From assembly GCF_014138285.1 (NCBI RefSeq), contig NZ_JACGXN010000013.1, positions 1 through 64,000 on the forward strand: a stretch of DNA of 64,000 bases. Direction: 5' to 3'. Shown in pieces: positions 1 to 9,373 of the stretch. The position numbers were made by a program, and so were the translations under genes. Position 1 is the first letter of the stretch; each line of letters starts with the position of its first letter. The notes beneath the pieces were generated by a model, which was not told where the DNA came from, searched no databases, and saw only the letters and a program-made list of their open reading frames with translations. The DNA is from Phyllobacterium myrsinacearum (lineage in GTDB: Bacteria > Pseudomonadota > Alphaproteobacteria > Rhizobiales > Rhizobiaceae).

Positions 1-159
1 GTCAATCTGGGAGTAGGTGCGTTCCACGGGCGGTTCCTTGCATTGGATAAACCATTGTTATCTATTGCAAGTCGCACTTCATCCTTGAACCCACCAGCAG
101 CTATACCAAGATCGCATAAGATAGATTATGGAACTAGACTATACGCTGAAATGTGCCAA

Positions 160-630
160 TCAGCCCGTAATATCGGCTATTTCGGCTTTCGCCGCCTTCA
201 TCAAAGCTTGTGGCACTGCCGGGAAAACAAAGTTTGTGCCGCCTGCTGCAGCCCACACGACATCGAACTGCATCAGCGTTTCATCTGCATAGGCTTTGAT
301 GTCGATCAGATGCCCCAACGGTGATACGCCGCCGATGGCAAACCCCGTTTCCTTGCGGATGTGTTTTGGATCTGCTCGATGCAGTGTTTCTCCTGTAAGC
401 AGCGCAGCTTTGGCAAGATCAAGTTGGCGCGGTCCAGAAACCAGAAACAGGTAGAGCTGCTGTGTATCAGTCCCTTGAAAAATAAGTGATTTGACGATCT
501 GTGCGACTGTAACACCGCATTGAACGGCCGCATCTTCCGCCGTATGGGTTGAATCGGCCATCTGACGGATTTCAATTTCTAGCCCAGCCGCATGGGCAGC
601 CTGACGAACGCGTTCGACACTCTTGCTCAT
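160..630 (-). CDS. YbaK/EbsC-type aminoacyl-tRNA deacylase
   Basis: 156 residues, a complete single-domain YbaK protein. Members of this family hydrolyse mis-charged tRNAs (for example Cys-tRNA(Pro) or Ala-tRNA(Pro)) in the cytoplasm, acting in trans to synthetases. Visible hallmarks are the conserved Lys in the KSLIF segment (around residue 47) and the GFAIGGVSPLGH segment (around residues 95-106) that forms the substrate pocket. Its ATG overlaps the stop of the upstream hydrolase gene (ATGA), so it is probably the last gene of the tmk-holB-metG-tatD run. Which mischarged tRNA it edits cannot be told from sequence. No gene is visible in the 159 bases to its left. Confidence 0.9.
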   Translation of the reverse strand: MSKSVERVRQAAHAAGLEIEIRQMADSTHTAEDAAVQCGVTVAQIVKSLIFQGTDTQQLYLFLVSGPRQLDLAKAALLTGETLHRADPKHIRKETGFAIGGVSPLGHLIDIKAYADETLMQFDVVWAAAGGTNFVFPAVPQALMKAAKAEIADITG

Positions 631-1436
631 GCTTCCACCTCAAAGGACAAGCCGTCGAAGGCCGGTTCGACATGCTCTGGTGTATCGCGCAGGACAGTTC
701 CATAATCCAATGGCACATGCATATGGGTCAAAATGGCTCGACGCGGCTTGAGCTTTCCGATCCACTCCATTGATTCATCGAGAGAAAAATGGCTCGGATG
801 CGGACGGTACTGAAGAGCATCAATCACAAGAATATCGAGATCATTCAGTTGCGTCGCTGTCGTATCCGGGAACGCGCTGACATCGGAACAATAGGCCACG
901 TCGCCAATGCGGAAGGCCAATGACAGGATATCACCATGCACTTGCGGCAACGGCAACAAGCGGATGGAACCGCCCGCGCCATCGATTTCAAAAGCCTGGT
1001 GGTGGATAATTTCATGCGGCCGCAGGATCGGCGGATAGCTTGAACCATCCGGTGTCTTGAAACAGTATCCGAAACCTTCGACAAGCCTGCGCTGCGTCGC
1101 CAGATCCGCATAGATGTCCATCAGACTGCGCCGGTCAATGACGAAGGTTCTGAGATCATCAAGACCGTGAATATGATCGGCGTGTGCGTGCGTATAGACC
1201 ACCGCGTCAAGGCGACCGGAACCGAAATCGATCATCTGGGAGCGGAAATCCGGTCCCGTATCGATAATCACAGTGGTGACACCGCCGTGCTCGGCAATGC
1301 GCTCCACCAGCATGGAAGCCCGGCGTCGGCGGTTTTTCGGATTCTCCGGATCGCAGTTGCCCCAGTCACCATTGATGCGGGGCACGCCCGGAGACGAGCC
1401 GCAGCCGAGAATGGTAAAGCGCAAGCGATCAGGCAT
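627..1436 (-). CDS. MBL-fold metallohydrolase, PhnP-like
   Basis: 269 residues of the metallo-beta-lactamase fold. The zinc-binding motif H-x-H-x-D-H is present as THAHADHIHG near residues 80-89, and the N-terminus has the GCGSSPGVPR segment plus the NCDP cysteine segment seen in PhnP-type phosphodiesterases. Family members cleave cyclic phosphodiesters. In rhizobia this gene constantly follows tatD, as here, where its start overlaps the tatD stop by 8 bases. The exact substrate is not known; a phosphodiesterase role is inferred from the fold. Confidence 0.85.
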   Translation of the reverse strand: MPDRLRFTILGCGSSPGVPRINGDWGNCDPENPKNRRRRASMLVERIAEHGGVTTVIIDTGPDFRSQMIDFGSGRLDAVVYTHAHADHIHGLDDLRTFVIDRRSLMDIYADLATQRRLVEGFGYCFKTPDGSSYPPILRPHEIIHHQAFEIDGAGGSIRLLPLPQVHGDILSLAFRIGDVAYCSDVSAFPDTTATQLNDLDILVIDALQYRPHPSHFSLDESMEWIGKLKPRRAILTHMHVPLDYGTVLRDTPEHVEPAFDGLSFEVEA

Positions 1437-2217
1437 GGGCAGGCCTTGGCATCTTGGTGAACAGGCGGAACACGTTATCGGTGGTCAATGTGCCGATTTC
1501 CTCGACGCTGACACCAATGGTATCCGCTAGAACGGCGGCAGTATGCGTGACAAAGCTCGGCTCGTTACGCTTTCCACGATGCGGCATGGGCGCGAGATAA
1601 GGCGCATCCGTCTCGACCAGAAGCCGGTCGCGTGGGACATTCTTGGCAATCTCTCGAATCTCAGGTGAATTCTTGAACGTCAGAATGCCTGAAAAAGAGA
1701 TGTATCCGCCGAGCTCGACACCGATGCGAGCCAGTTCAGCGCCCGAGGAAAAACAGTGGAGAATAAAAGGGAAGGCCCCCTTCCCTGATTCTTCGCGCAA
1801 GATCGAAATCATGTCCTCATCGGCGCTGCGGGCATGAATGACCAGCGGCAAACCGGTGACACGGGCGGCAGCAATATGGGTACGAAAGCCCTGCTGCTGC
1901 GCTTCCGGTGGCGCATAATCATAGTGATAGTCGAGCCCGGCTTCGCCGATCGCAACCACCTTTGGATGCTCAGCCAGTTTTATCAGATCATCGGCGGTAA
2001 CGTCGAGTTCCTCATGCGCATTGTTTGGATGGGTGCCGACTGATGCATAAACGCTCTCATACCGCTCGGCGATACCGATAATGCCGTCAAACTTGCGCAC
2101 GCGCGTGCAGATGGTGACAAGCCGCACGACGCCAAGGTCCAGCGCCCGCTGAACGATGGCATCGCGCTCTTCGGCAAAATCCGGAAAATCCAGATGGCAA
2201 TGGCTGTCGACAAGCAT
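1429..2217 (-). CDS. TatD-family metal-dependent hydrolase (DNase)
   Basis: 262 residues, full length for TatD. The N-terminal metal site DSHCHLDF (residues 4-11), the GEAGLDYHYD motif (about residues 91-100), the HARSADED segment and the terminal ETDAPYLAP motif (about residues 203-211) are all present. Family members are 3'-5' deoxyribonucleases with a TIM-barrel fold and two metal ions, with roles in DNA repair. The gene lies 18 bases downstream of metG and overlaps the PhnP-like gene, which argues for one transcript. Confidence 0.92.
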   Translation of the reverse strand: MLVDSHCHLDFPDFAEERDAIVQRALDLGVVRLVTICTRVRKFDGIIGIAERYESVYASVGTHPNNAHEELDVTADDLIKLAEHPKVVAIGEAGLDYHYDYAPPEAQQQGFRTHIAAARVTGLPLVIHARSADEDMISILREESGKGAFPFILHCFSSGAELARIGVELGGYISFSGILTFKNSPEIREIAKNVPRDRLLVETDAPYLAPMPHRGKRNEPSFVTHTAAVLADTIGVSVEEIGTLTTDNVFRLFTKMPRPAHA

Positions 2218-2235
2218 GGAAAATCCGGTTCCTGA

Positions 2236-3786
2236 TCAGGCTTCTTTGTCAGTCTCGACGTAGCGCGGGAAAATCGGCTGCGGCGCGGGCAAATCCGCAC
2301 CGGGCACGAGTTCACTGCCGCCGAGCAGGTCGGAAAAATTCCGCTTGTCAGCAGGCACCGCCAGAACATCAAGCAGCTTTGCTGCTGATCCCGGAATGAA
2401 CGGCTGGCAGAGAATACCAACACGCCGGATAACCTCGGCCGTCACGTAAAGAACGGTTTCCATCCGTGCCGGATCGGTCTTTTTCAGCGCCCATGGCTCC
2501 TGTGATGCAAAATACCGGTTGGCTTCGGCCACCACGGCAAAGATCGCTCCGAGCGCCAGATGCATGGCCTGTGTACCCACAGCCTTGCGGGCTGTCTCCA
2601 GCGCTGCAACCGCCTGATCGAGGATTGCCTTGTCGACATCCGTCAATGCGCCGGGCTGCGGAACTTTGGCTTCGCAGTTCTTGTTGATCATCGATAGCGA
2701 CCGCTGCGCCAGATTGCCAAGATCGTTGGCAAGATCCGCATTGGTGCGGTTGACAATGGCCTCGTGGCTGTAATTGCCGTCCTGGCCAAAAGGCACTTCA
2801 CGCAACAGGAAATAGCGAACCTGATCTAGACCATAATGTTCAACCAGTGAGAACGGATCGATGACGTTGCCAACCGATTTCGACATTTTCTCACCGCGGT
2901 TGAAAACAAAACCGTGGCCAAACACGCGCTTTGGTAGTTCTATCCCCGCAGACAACAGGAAAGCCGGCCAGTAGACGGCGTGGAAGCGGATGATGTCCTT
3001 GCCGATGATGTGCACGTCGGCCGGCCAATAGCGCCAGCGATCGGCTTTCTCGTCGGGATAGCCAACAGCCGTGAGGTAGTTGGTCAGGGCGTCGACCCAG
3101 ACATACATGACGTGCTTTTCATCGCCGGGAACAGGAATGCCCCAGTCGAAGGTTGTGCGGGATACCGAGAGGTCTTTTAGTCCCGATTTGACGAAGGACA
3201 CAACCTCGTTGCGGCGCTCATCCGGCCCGATAAAACCCGGATTGTCCGCATAAAGCTTGAGAAGACGATCCTGATAGGCGGACAGACGAAAGAAATAGCT
3301 TTCCTCTTCCAGCCATTCTACCGGGGAACCCTGAGGGCCGTAGCGAACACCATCTGCACGCACTTCCGTCTCATCTTCCTGATAGTAGGCTTCGTCGCGC
3401 ACGGAATACCAGCCGGAATAAGAATCCTTGTAGATATCCCCCGCTTCGACCATTTTCTGCCAGATCGCCTGCGATGACTTGTAGTGTCGCTCCTCGGTGG
3501 TGCGGATAAAATCATCATAGGATGCATTCAGGGCGTGCCCCATATCCCGGAAAAGCTTGGCATTTCTATCGGCGAGCTCGCGGGGTGTGATGCCTTCCTT
3601 GCGCGCTGTCTGATGCATCTTGATGCCATGTTCGTCCGTTCCGCTGAGGAAGAAAACATCCTTGCCGTCATGACGGTTGAAACGGGCGATCGCATCGGTT
3701 GCGATCAGCTCGTAAGCATGACCGATATGCGGGCTGCCGTTCGGATAGGAAATGGCTGTAGTGATGTAAAATGTTTCGCGGCTCAT
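2236..3786 (-). CDS. metG: Methionyl-tRNA synthetase
   Basis: Class I synthetase that charges tRNA(Met) in the cytoplasm. 516 residues from the ATG at 3786, which begins MSRETFYIT and fits the short MetG of alphaproteobacteria. The open frame continues 51 codons further upstream, but that extension shows no family similarity and is not used. The HIGH signature (PHIGHAYE, about residues 18-25) and KMSKS signature ([10 protein letters not shown], about residues 300-309) are intact, followed by the helical anticodon-binding domain. There is no C-terminal tRNA-binding extension. A 149-base gap separates it from holB, so it may have its own promoter. Confidence 0.96.
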   Translation of the reverse strand: MSRETFYITTAISYPNGSPHIGHAYELIATDAIARFNRHDGKDVFFLSGTDEHGIKMHQTARKEGITPRELADRNAKLFRDMGHALNASYDDFIRTTEERHYKSSQAIWQKMVEAGDIYKDSYSGWYSVRDEAYYQEDETEVRADGVRYGPQGSPVEWLEEESYFFRLSAYQDRLLKLYADNPGFIGPDERRNEVVSFVKSGLKDLSVSRTTFDWGIPVPGDEKHVMYVWVDALTNYLTAVGYPDEKADRWRYWPADVHIIGKDIIRFHAVYWPAFLLSAGIELPKRVFGHGFVFNRGEKMSKSVGNVIDPFSLVEHYGLDQVRYFLLREVPFGQDGNYSHEAIVNRTNADLANDLGNLAQRSLSMINKNCEAKVPQPGALTDVDKAILDQAVAALETARKAVGTQAMHLALGAIFAVVAEANRYFASQEPWALKKTDPARMETVLYVTAEVIRRVGILCQPFIPGSAAKLLDVLAVPADKRNFSDLLGGSELVPGADLPAPQPIFPRYVETDKEA

Positions 3787-3935
3787 ACGTAACCTGATTT
3801 GCTTCGGATTTTGTATCTTGGGAAGGCGTAGGCTGACATAACCCATGTCCGGCCCGATTGCTATACCGGTCGTAAACTCATGATCTGATTGAAATAATAT
3901 TCCACGGTCACGGGATATGCGCAGGAAACGGCCGA

Positions 3936-4994
3936 TCAACGTGCAAGAAGTGCGCGATGCAGCCTGTCCAGAAAGATAAGAACGGATTGCTTGCGATCAA
4001 GATTGAAGGCATCGGCCTCCCGAGCTTCGCTCTGCATCTCTTGCCAGAGCGTCGACCAGTGATTGGCTTCAACTATGGCACCCTTCTCCGCAGCTTCCCG
4101 CGCCCTGGCCGCCACCCGCGAGAATATGTCCTCAAGGAAGAGATCAAACTGAATCTCGGAATCCCGGCCTGACAGGGCTGTTCCAAGCGCCTGCGCTTTC
4201 GGCACGTCAAACACCGGTTTGGTCAGAATGGCGTCGATGGTCTGTGATATTTCAAGTCCGCCAAAAACCATGAGCAACGCCGCCTTGCGTACGCTACCAT
4301 CCGCATGGGCCACAAGCGCTTCAGTGTCCGAAAGTTGATCCGCGCCGAGACCGATCGTTGCGAGCGCCGAAAGGAGGTTATCGCGATCCAGTCCTTCAAA
4401 CCGGATGGACTGGCAGCGGGAACGGATCGTGGGCAGTAAACGACCTGATGAATGCGAGATCAGAATGAACAATGTTCGTTGTGGTGGTTCTTCAAGAGTC
4501 TTCAGTAACGCATTGGCTGCATTGCGATTCATGTCATCTGCTGGGTCTACAATAACGATGCGCCAAGCGCCGTCATGCGCGGTGCGATTGAGAAAATGCG
4601 TCACACGGCGAATCTCGTCAACAGTGATTCCGGTCTTGAATTTTCCTGTCTTGGCATCAAGCGGCCGGCTTATGTGCAGGATGGCCAGATGCGTGCCCAT
4701 AGCAATCTGCCGGTAGGGTACTACGGCAAAATCAGGCTTTGCGAGCTCCAGCGGGGCATCATTCTGGACGGGATGCTTGAGCATGTGCCCGGCGAGGTGA
4801 AACGCCAGCGTGGTCTTGCCTACGCCCTGCGGGCCTTCCAGCAGCAGCGCGTGGTGCATATGGCCGGACTGGTAGGCCTGCGCCAGGAACAAACGCACGG
4901 CGGCATGGCCGAACAGATCGGGATTGGCTGATGGCGCCGGGATGCCGTCAATGGAATCATGAGTTGCGGGAACGTCGAGAACAGCGTCGCTCAT
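3936..4994 (-). CDS. holB: DNA polymerase III subunit delta prime
   Basis: 352-residue AAA+ clamp-loader subunit that helps open the beta sliding clamp at the replication fork. A Walker A segment [10 protein letters not shown] lies near residues 52-61, the [28 protein letters not shown] block near residues 143-170 is characteristic of HolB/DnaX, and the sensor-1 segment (FILISHS) follows. It overlaps tmk by 4 bases (ATGA), the usual tmk-holB coupling in Hyphomicrobiales. The usual zinc-binding cysteines of DnaX are absent, as expected for delta prime proteins of this clade. Confidence 0.93.
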   Translation of the reverse strand: MSDAVLDVPATHDSIDGIPAPSANPDLFGHAAVRLFLAQAYQSGHMHHALLLEGPQGVGKTTLAFHLAGHMLKHPVQNDAPLELAKPDFAVVPYRQIAMGTHLAILHISRPLDAKTGKFKTGITVDEIRRVTHFLNRTAHDGAWRIVIVDPADDMNRNAANALLKTLEEPPQRTLFILISHSSGRLLPTIRSRCQSIRFEGLDRDNLLSALATIGLGADQLSDTEALVAHADGSVRKAALLMVFGGLEISQTIDAILTKPVFDVPKAQALGTALSGRDSEIQFDLFLEDIFSRVAARAREAAEKGAIVEANHWSTLWQEMQSEAREADAFNLDRKQSVLIFLDRLHRALLAR

Positions 4995-5665
4995 GGTGCC
5001 GTTCCTGCCTTGGATTTTGCCTTGATGGCCCTGCTTGCTTTCAACCGGTCGGCAAGCTCGGCAATATCGGCAGCGATCTCATCTACGGGTCTGTCGGCTG
5101 CAACGACCTTGCAGCGGGCGGGCTCGGCCTTGGCGATAGCCAGATAGGCGTCCCGCCGCTTGCGGTGCATGTCGATCGTCTCCTTCTCGAAGCGGTCGGC
5201 AGTCCCTGCCCCGCGGCGTGCATTGGCGCGTTGCAGACCGGTTTCAGCGGGCAGGTCAAGAATGATGGTCAGGTCAGGCATCAATCCGTTGATTGCCGCG
5301 CGCTCGATCGCGCGCATCAGCCCGGTATCAAGATCGCCTGTAACCCCCTGATAAACCCGGCTGGAATCGATGTAACGGTCACAGAGAACCATGCTGCCCG
5401 TGTTGAGCGCCTGGCGGATGACCTGTTCGACATGATCATTGCGAGCGGCGGCAAACAGAATGGCTTCCATAGCGGGACCGAACGGCTCGGCAGCGCCGCT
5501 CAGAATAACATGGCGCACCGCCTCCGCACCGGATGAGCCACCCGGCTCGCGTGTCACCAGCACATCGTCGCCGGCCGCGCGCATATGCTCTGCCAGACGG
5601 GTGATCTGGGTTGATTTACCGGCGCCCTCGCCGCCTTCAAAGGTAATGAACAGTCCCTGTTGCAC
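4991..5665 (-). CDS. tmk: Thymidylate kinase
   Basis: 224 residues. It phosphorylates dTMP to dTDP with ATP in the dTTP pathway. The P-loop [11 protein letters not shown] (residues 9-19), the DR-Y motif (CDRYIDSS, about residue 95) and the lid region with [11 protein letters not shown] are visible. The C-terminus has a basic, alanine-rich tail. The gene precedes holB with an ATGA overlap. About 90 bases separate it from the upstream DD-carboxypeptidase-like gene. Confidence 0.95.
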   Translation of the reverse strand: MQQGLFITFEGGEGAGKSTQITRLAEHMRAAGDDVLVTREPGGSSGAEAVRHVILSGAAEPFGPAMEAILFAAARNDHVEQVIRQALNTGSMVLCDRYIDSSRVYQGVTGDLDTGLMRAIERAAINGLMPDLTIILDLPAETGLQRANARRGAGTADRFEKETIDMHRKRRDAYLAIAKAEPARCKVVAADRPVDEIAADIAELADRLKASRAIKAKSKAGTAP

Positions 5666-5753
5666 GCCGTCAGCCGTCTTTCGATAAAGAGTCGCTCTTG
5701 ATCTTTAGGTGGTTCTAACGGGCGAGACGGAAAAGGTCGAGCCGTGAAAAGCG

Positions 5754-6965
5754 TTAAAGCTTCAGGTGTCGGGTCCAGCCTGTTGTCAACTCAAGCACCG
5801 CGTCCATTGTCCGCTTTTGCAGATCGCCGGTCTCGACAGCTTCTCCAGTATAGACGGGTGTCTCCTGCGCCAGAGCGTCCCCGATCCAGATGCGCAGCAT
5901 GCCGACCTGCTCGTCAGCCTTCAACGGCGCGATCAATGGCCCCTTATATTCCACATGGGCTTTCAGTCGATCCTTGTTGGCGGTCGGTACCAGGAGACTG
6001 ATCTTTTCATGGGCTTTCAGTGCAACACTGGATTTGACGCCGCCAAACACACTGGCTTCGCCAACGGTTTCACCTTCGGCAAAGATGCTGATTTCCTCAA
6101 ATGCGCTGTAGGCCCACTCAAATATCTTCTTGGCTTCTTCCGCCCGTTCCCTGTCTGACGCAAGGCCACTGAGCGCGACGATATAGCGGCGGCCGTTGTG
6201 CTCGGCCGAACCAACGAGACCATAGCCGGACTGTTCAGTATAGCCGGTGCCCATACCATCCGCGCCAATGTCGAGCCGTAACAGCGGATTGCGGTTGCGT
6301 TGGAAAATATTGTTCCAGGTAAAGCTCTCCTGCGCATAGGTGCGGTAATATTCGGGATACTCGTGCTTGATGTATCGAGCCAAGGTGACAAGGTCTGTCA
6401 GCGATACCTTCTGCTGGGGATCAGGCAGTCCGGTTGAATTGCGAAAGGTCGAATCCTTCAGGCCAATTTCCTTTGCCCGTTCATTCATCATCTCGGCGAA
6501 TTTTTGCTCCGAACCAGCAATGCCCTCGGCCAGAATGATGCAACCATCATTGGCGGACTGCACGATGACGCCTTGAATGAGATCGCCGACACTGATTGAC
6601 GATTTGAGTTTGGCAAACATGGTGGAACCACCGGAAGGTGCCCCGCCCGTCCGCCAGGCGTTCTCGCTGACCGTATACTGCGTATCGATTTTTATGTTGC
6701 CGGTCTTGAGCTGATGAAAGACCAGTTCCATGGTCATCAACTTGGCCAGTGCCGCGGGTTCGATCAGTGTGTCTGGCGCTTTCGCATACAGGATCGTGCC
6801 AGTCTGATCCTCCAGCATCAACGCCTGCTTGGCTTTGGTGTCGAACAGCGCATCCTGTGCATGGGCAGGTCCGTAGGCTGCCAATGTCAAGACCAGGCTT
6901 GCGGCAAGCATACGGAATGGCTGTTTCAGAAATAACCTATGATGCCGGAAATCAGTTGCCGTCAT
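5754..6965 (-). CDS. DD-carboxypeptidase-like protein (S11 family) with degenerate active site
   Basis: 403 residues from the ATG at 6965. A basic N-terminus and a hydrophobic segment end at a likely AHA-Q cleavage site near residue 36, so it is exported. The sequence follows the S11 family throughout (DacA/DacF type): beta-lactamase-like domain, then a C-terminal PBP5-type domain. Two catalytic motifs are altered. The SxxK motif reads A-L-A-K (Ala72 where the nucleophilic Ser should be, Lys75 kept) and the K-T-G motif reads G-T-G (Gly239). The SxN motif is kept (SAN, 137-139). I checked both altered codons on the DNA. Known family role is trimming D-Ala from muropeptides; this copy looks unable to do so and may bind peptidoglycan instead. 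It overlaps the rlpA-like gene by 14 bases. An alternative start is at 6911. Confidence 0.85.
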   Translation of the reverse strand: MTATDFRHHRLFLKQPFRMLAASLVLTLAAYGPAHAQDALFDTKAKQALMLEDQTGTILYAKAPDTLIEPAALAKLMTMELVFHQLKTGNIKIDTQYTVSENAWRTGGAPSGGSTMFAKLKSSISVGDLIQGVIVQSANDGCIILAEGIAGSEQKFAEMMNERAKEIGLKDSTFRNSTGLPDPQQKVSLTDLVTLARYIKHEYPEYYRTYAQESFTWNNIFQRNRNPLLRLDIGADGMGTGYTEQSGYGLVGSAEHNGRRYIVALSGLASDRERAEEAKKIFEWAYSAFEEISIFAEGETVGEASVFGGVKSSVALKAHEKISLLVPTANKDRLKAHVEYKGPLIAPLKADEQVGMLRIWIGDALAQETPVYTGEAVETGDLQKRTMDAVLELTTGWTRHLKL

Positions 6966-8292
6966 CGCGTACAACAAACGCATCACCTGCCCCGGCGTTC
7001 CAGGCGGCCTGCAGCAAGGCATCGGTATTCTTCCCGGCATTGGCGCGCGCAACCAGCGCAATGCGGGGACCATCCGGACTGTTGACCTCGGAGAGCGCAA
7101 CCTTACCCAGAGACGAAAGCGCATTCACGACGCGGCCGGCTTGTGCCTTGTCGGCAAAAAGACCCACGTCGACATATTCACCCGCTGGCGCAGCAGCTTC
7201 ACGCAGCGTGTTCTCATTTTTCCAGGCATCCGAGATGGCCTTCGGTGAGATAAGGCTGTTCATGGCGACGGCAGTCTCATTGGCACTCGCGACACGCTCA
7301 TTCGCATAGGAGCTGACAAAGGGGGACGCAGGCTTGGTGTTGCCCTTGAGCGATCCAAGCAGAACTGCAGGCTTGTCATCAATATAGGGGCCGATCAGCG
7401 GCAGAACCGGCTGAATATCATAGCCGAAAGGCATTTCACCGCCGGACATCGCGCTCATCTGCGGCTGTGCGGGCGCGCCGAGATTGGTCGCCTGATCATC
7501 AAACGAGACTGGCTGTGTGCTCAGACTTGCCACCTGAACGCCTTGCACGCGTGACGGTTGCATTCCCGGAATCGCAACGGCATTGCGCTGGGTGGGGGTC
7601 GAGCCATTCATGGCGATCATAGTGCCTGAATCCGGCTGCCCCAAAGGATTACGCATACCGGGACCACGGTAGGATGCCAGAAGGAACGCATCATCACGTC
7701 CTTCAAGCGGTGCCCGGCCAACATATTCGACTTTCACATCGGCAGTGCCCGTATGCTGATAATCCAACATCGTTGCCGCTTTTTGGGAAAGATCTATAAC
7801 GCGATTGCTGTGATACGGCCCGCGATCATTGACACGCACAATCACCGAAGTGCCATTGGCAAGATTTGTGACGCGCGCATAGCTCGGCAGTGGCATGGTT
7901 GGATGAGCTGCTGACAGATGGTTCATGTCATAGACTTCACCGTTGGCCGTCAGACGGCCATGAAAAGCCGAACCGTACCATGATGCTAGCCCCTGCCTTT
8001 TATAGCCGGGTTCTTCCTTGGGATAATACCACTTGCCACGGACCTGATAGGGGCGACCAAGCTGATCGCGACCGCCACCGCGCGGCATGTTGCGAAAATC
8101 CGTCACTACACGCGGACTGGCTTTGACGCCATACTCGGACTCGGCGAAATATTCCTTGCCGTGCGTACGCTTTCCTACTTTTACCTTGGGCGATGCGCAG
8201 GCGGCCATCAAGGCGCCCATGGCAACAACTCCCGCAATTCGAAAAGCTTTGGCTTTTGACAATGCAAACCACCGGCTGGACGCCGTCCCCAC
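6952..8292 (-). CDS. rlpA: RlpA-like septal/rare lipoprotein A with SPOR-like C-terminus
   Basis: About 446 residues from a GTG at 8292; a TTG at 8272 is an equally possible start, and both leave a lipoprotein signal peptide with the lipobox LMAAC. The double-psi beta-barrel of RlpA is clear (GLASWYGSAFHGRLTANGE through VRVNDRGPYHSNRVIDLS), including the conserved His and Asp. The last 70 residues look like a divergent SPOR domain that would bind denuded glycans. RlpA proteins are lytic transglycosylases or septum-associated lipoproteins. The open frame runs on upstream to 8460 but that part is not credible coding sequence. It is transcribed together with the DD-carboxypeptidase-like gene. 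Confidence 0.85.
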   Translation of the reverse strand: MGTASSRWFALSKAKAFRIAGVVAMGALMAACASPKVKVGKRTHGKEYFAESEYGVKASPRVVTDFRNMPRGGGRDQLGRPYQVRGKWYYPKEEPGYKRQGLASWYGSAFHGRLTANGEVYDMNHLSAAHPTMPLPSYARVTNLANGTSVIVRVNDRGPYHSNRVIDLSQKAATMLDYQHTGTADVKVEYVGRAPLEGRDDAFLLASYRGPGMRNPLGQPDSGTMIAMNGSTPTQRNAVAIPGMQPSRVQGVQVASLSTQPVSFDDQATNLGAPAQPQMSAMSGGEMPFGYDIQPVLPLIGPYIDDKPAVLLGSLKGNTKPASPFVSSYANERVASANETAVAMNSLISPKAISDAWKNENTLREAAAPAGEYVDVGLFADKAQAGRVVNALSSLGKVALSEVNSPDGPRIALVARANAGKNTDALLQAAWNAGAGDAFVVRDDGN

Positions 8293-8579
8293 ACTTATTA
8301 CGCATCGATAACAGACAAGAATGTCAGCGCAACCCCAGAACCCATCATGGAATATTGCACCAGATCTATAACTCGCACCGATAGGTTGACAGCACCTTAA
8401 CAGAACAAGCTGATATTGCTGGCATCGGGAGACTTTGGTTAACAAGATATGATCGAACAATCACTTTTTATGTGCTTTCGATTCAATGGCTGTATTGCTG
8501 TGGATAGCGCGGCTCATCCATCTTATCTCTGAACTTCAGAAGTTAAGTTTGATAAAGTAAACAAGGAAGGGTCGTTATA

Positions 8580-8741
8580 ATGTCGAGGCGTCTTCCATTT
8601 ATGTTGTGTACCCTGATCCTGATCGCCGGTTGCACGACATCAGGCAAGGTTAGCCCGCTGATCTATTGCGACAATCCTGCTGATATCCACGCGCGGGTTT
8701 TTACCAGCTGCACACAGCCGATTGGCAAAGAATCGCGCTAG
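8580..8741 (+). CDS. Small predicted lipoprotein (53 aa)
   Basis: 53 codons starting at an ATG with a good ribosome-binding site (AAGGAAGGG, 8-9 bases upstream). The N-terminus has two arginines, a hydrophobic stretch and a lipobox LIAGC at residues 14-18, so a mature lipoprotein of about 36 residues would be released, with two further cysteines (residues 30 and 44). I do not recognise the family. It is divergent from rlpA and shares the intergenic region with it. The signal peptide and ribosome site make it a credible gene despite its size. Confidence 0.6.
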   Translation: MSRRLPFMLCTLILIAGCTTSGKVSPLIYCDNPADIHARVFTSCTQPIGKESR

Positions 8742-8949
8742 AAGTTTATAACCCGCCGCCTATCTTGACCGGCGGACTGAAACTCGTTTCCCCAACATCG
8801 ATGCGGTACGAAAGAGCTAGAGCAAGTTTTGTTTGTTCCGAGCCAGTTCTGTTTCTCGGATGGCGAGACAATCCGCTAGGAAGGTGGCAAGGCCGATGTT
8901 TATTCATCGGACGAATCTGCCTGTGGATAATGCGCGATCTGATCTCAAA

Positions 8950-9090
8950 TTAAGAGAGTGATATTCCCGACAAGAAGTAGGTAAGCAAAGCAGCGACAAT
9001 TACGCCGCAGACAAATATAGCCAGATACCAGCCATATGAGTTGTGCGTTGGCCAGGCATCTTCGTCATCCTCGTCAAAATCGTCAATCAT
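8950..9090 (-). CDS. Small single-pass membrane protein (46 aa)
   Basis: 46 codons. The N-terminal 12 residues are very acidic (D/E-rich, MIDDFDEDDEDAW), followed by one hydrophobic segment of about 20 residues (WYLAIFVCGVIVAALLTYFL). A GGGCAGGG stretch precedes the ATG. No family is recognised. The acidic head plus single helix resembles small membrane proteins that modulate larger complexes, but no function can be assigned. It converges on the small lipoprotein gene. The bases between 8742 and 8949 hold nothing recognisable. Confidence 0.5.
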   Translation of the reverse strand: MIDDFDEDDEDAWPTHNSYGWYLAIFVCGVIVAALLTYFLSGISLS

Positions 9091-9373
9091 TGCCCTGCCC
9101 TTTTTGAGTGGGCCCGGCCAATCGGAAGCTGCACACTTCTTGTCGACCGAGCCCTGCCAACGGGGTTTCGCCAGCCTTCTTGAACCCCGGGCAGCAAAGA
9201 AAGTTCCAATTTGACCAAGAGGCCTTGGGCAGAAGCGATTGTACGCTGGCAGGACAAAGCCGCAAGGAATGCCGATCTTCGAATGACGTGATGAAATGCC
9301 TCCAGCTTCCGTCTGTCGCCATCGCGTGCTTTAATGCGGCGGGAACATAATATCGACATCAGGAGGAAAACGA

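Noticed and set aside
3787-3939. N-terminal extension of metG by 51 codons
   Set aside because: The family begins at the MSRETFY start; the extension does not resemble any MetG.
8293-8460. N-terminal extension of the rlpA frame
   Set aside because: Would place residues before the lipoprotein signal peptide, which must be N-terminal.
9108-9350. Open frame upstream of the Bug receptor
   Set aside because: No ribosome site and no similarity; overlaps a contradictory frame on the other strand.
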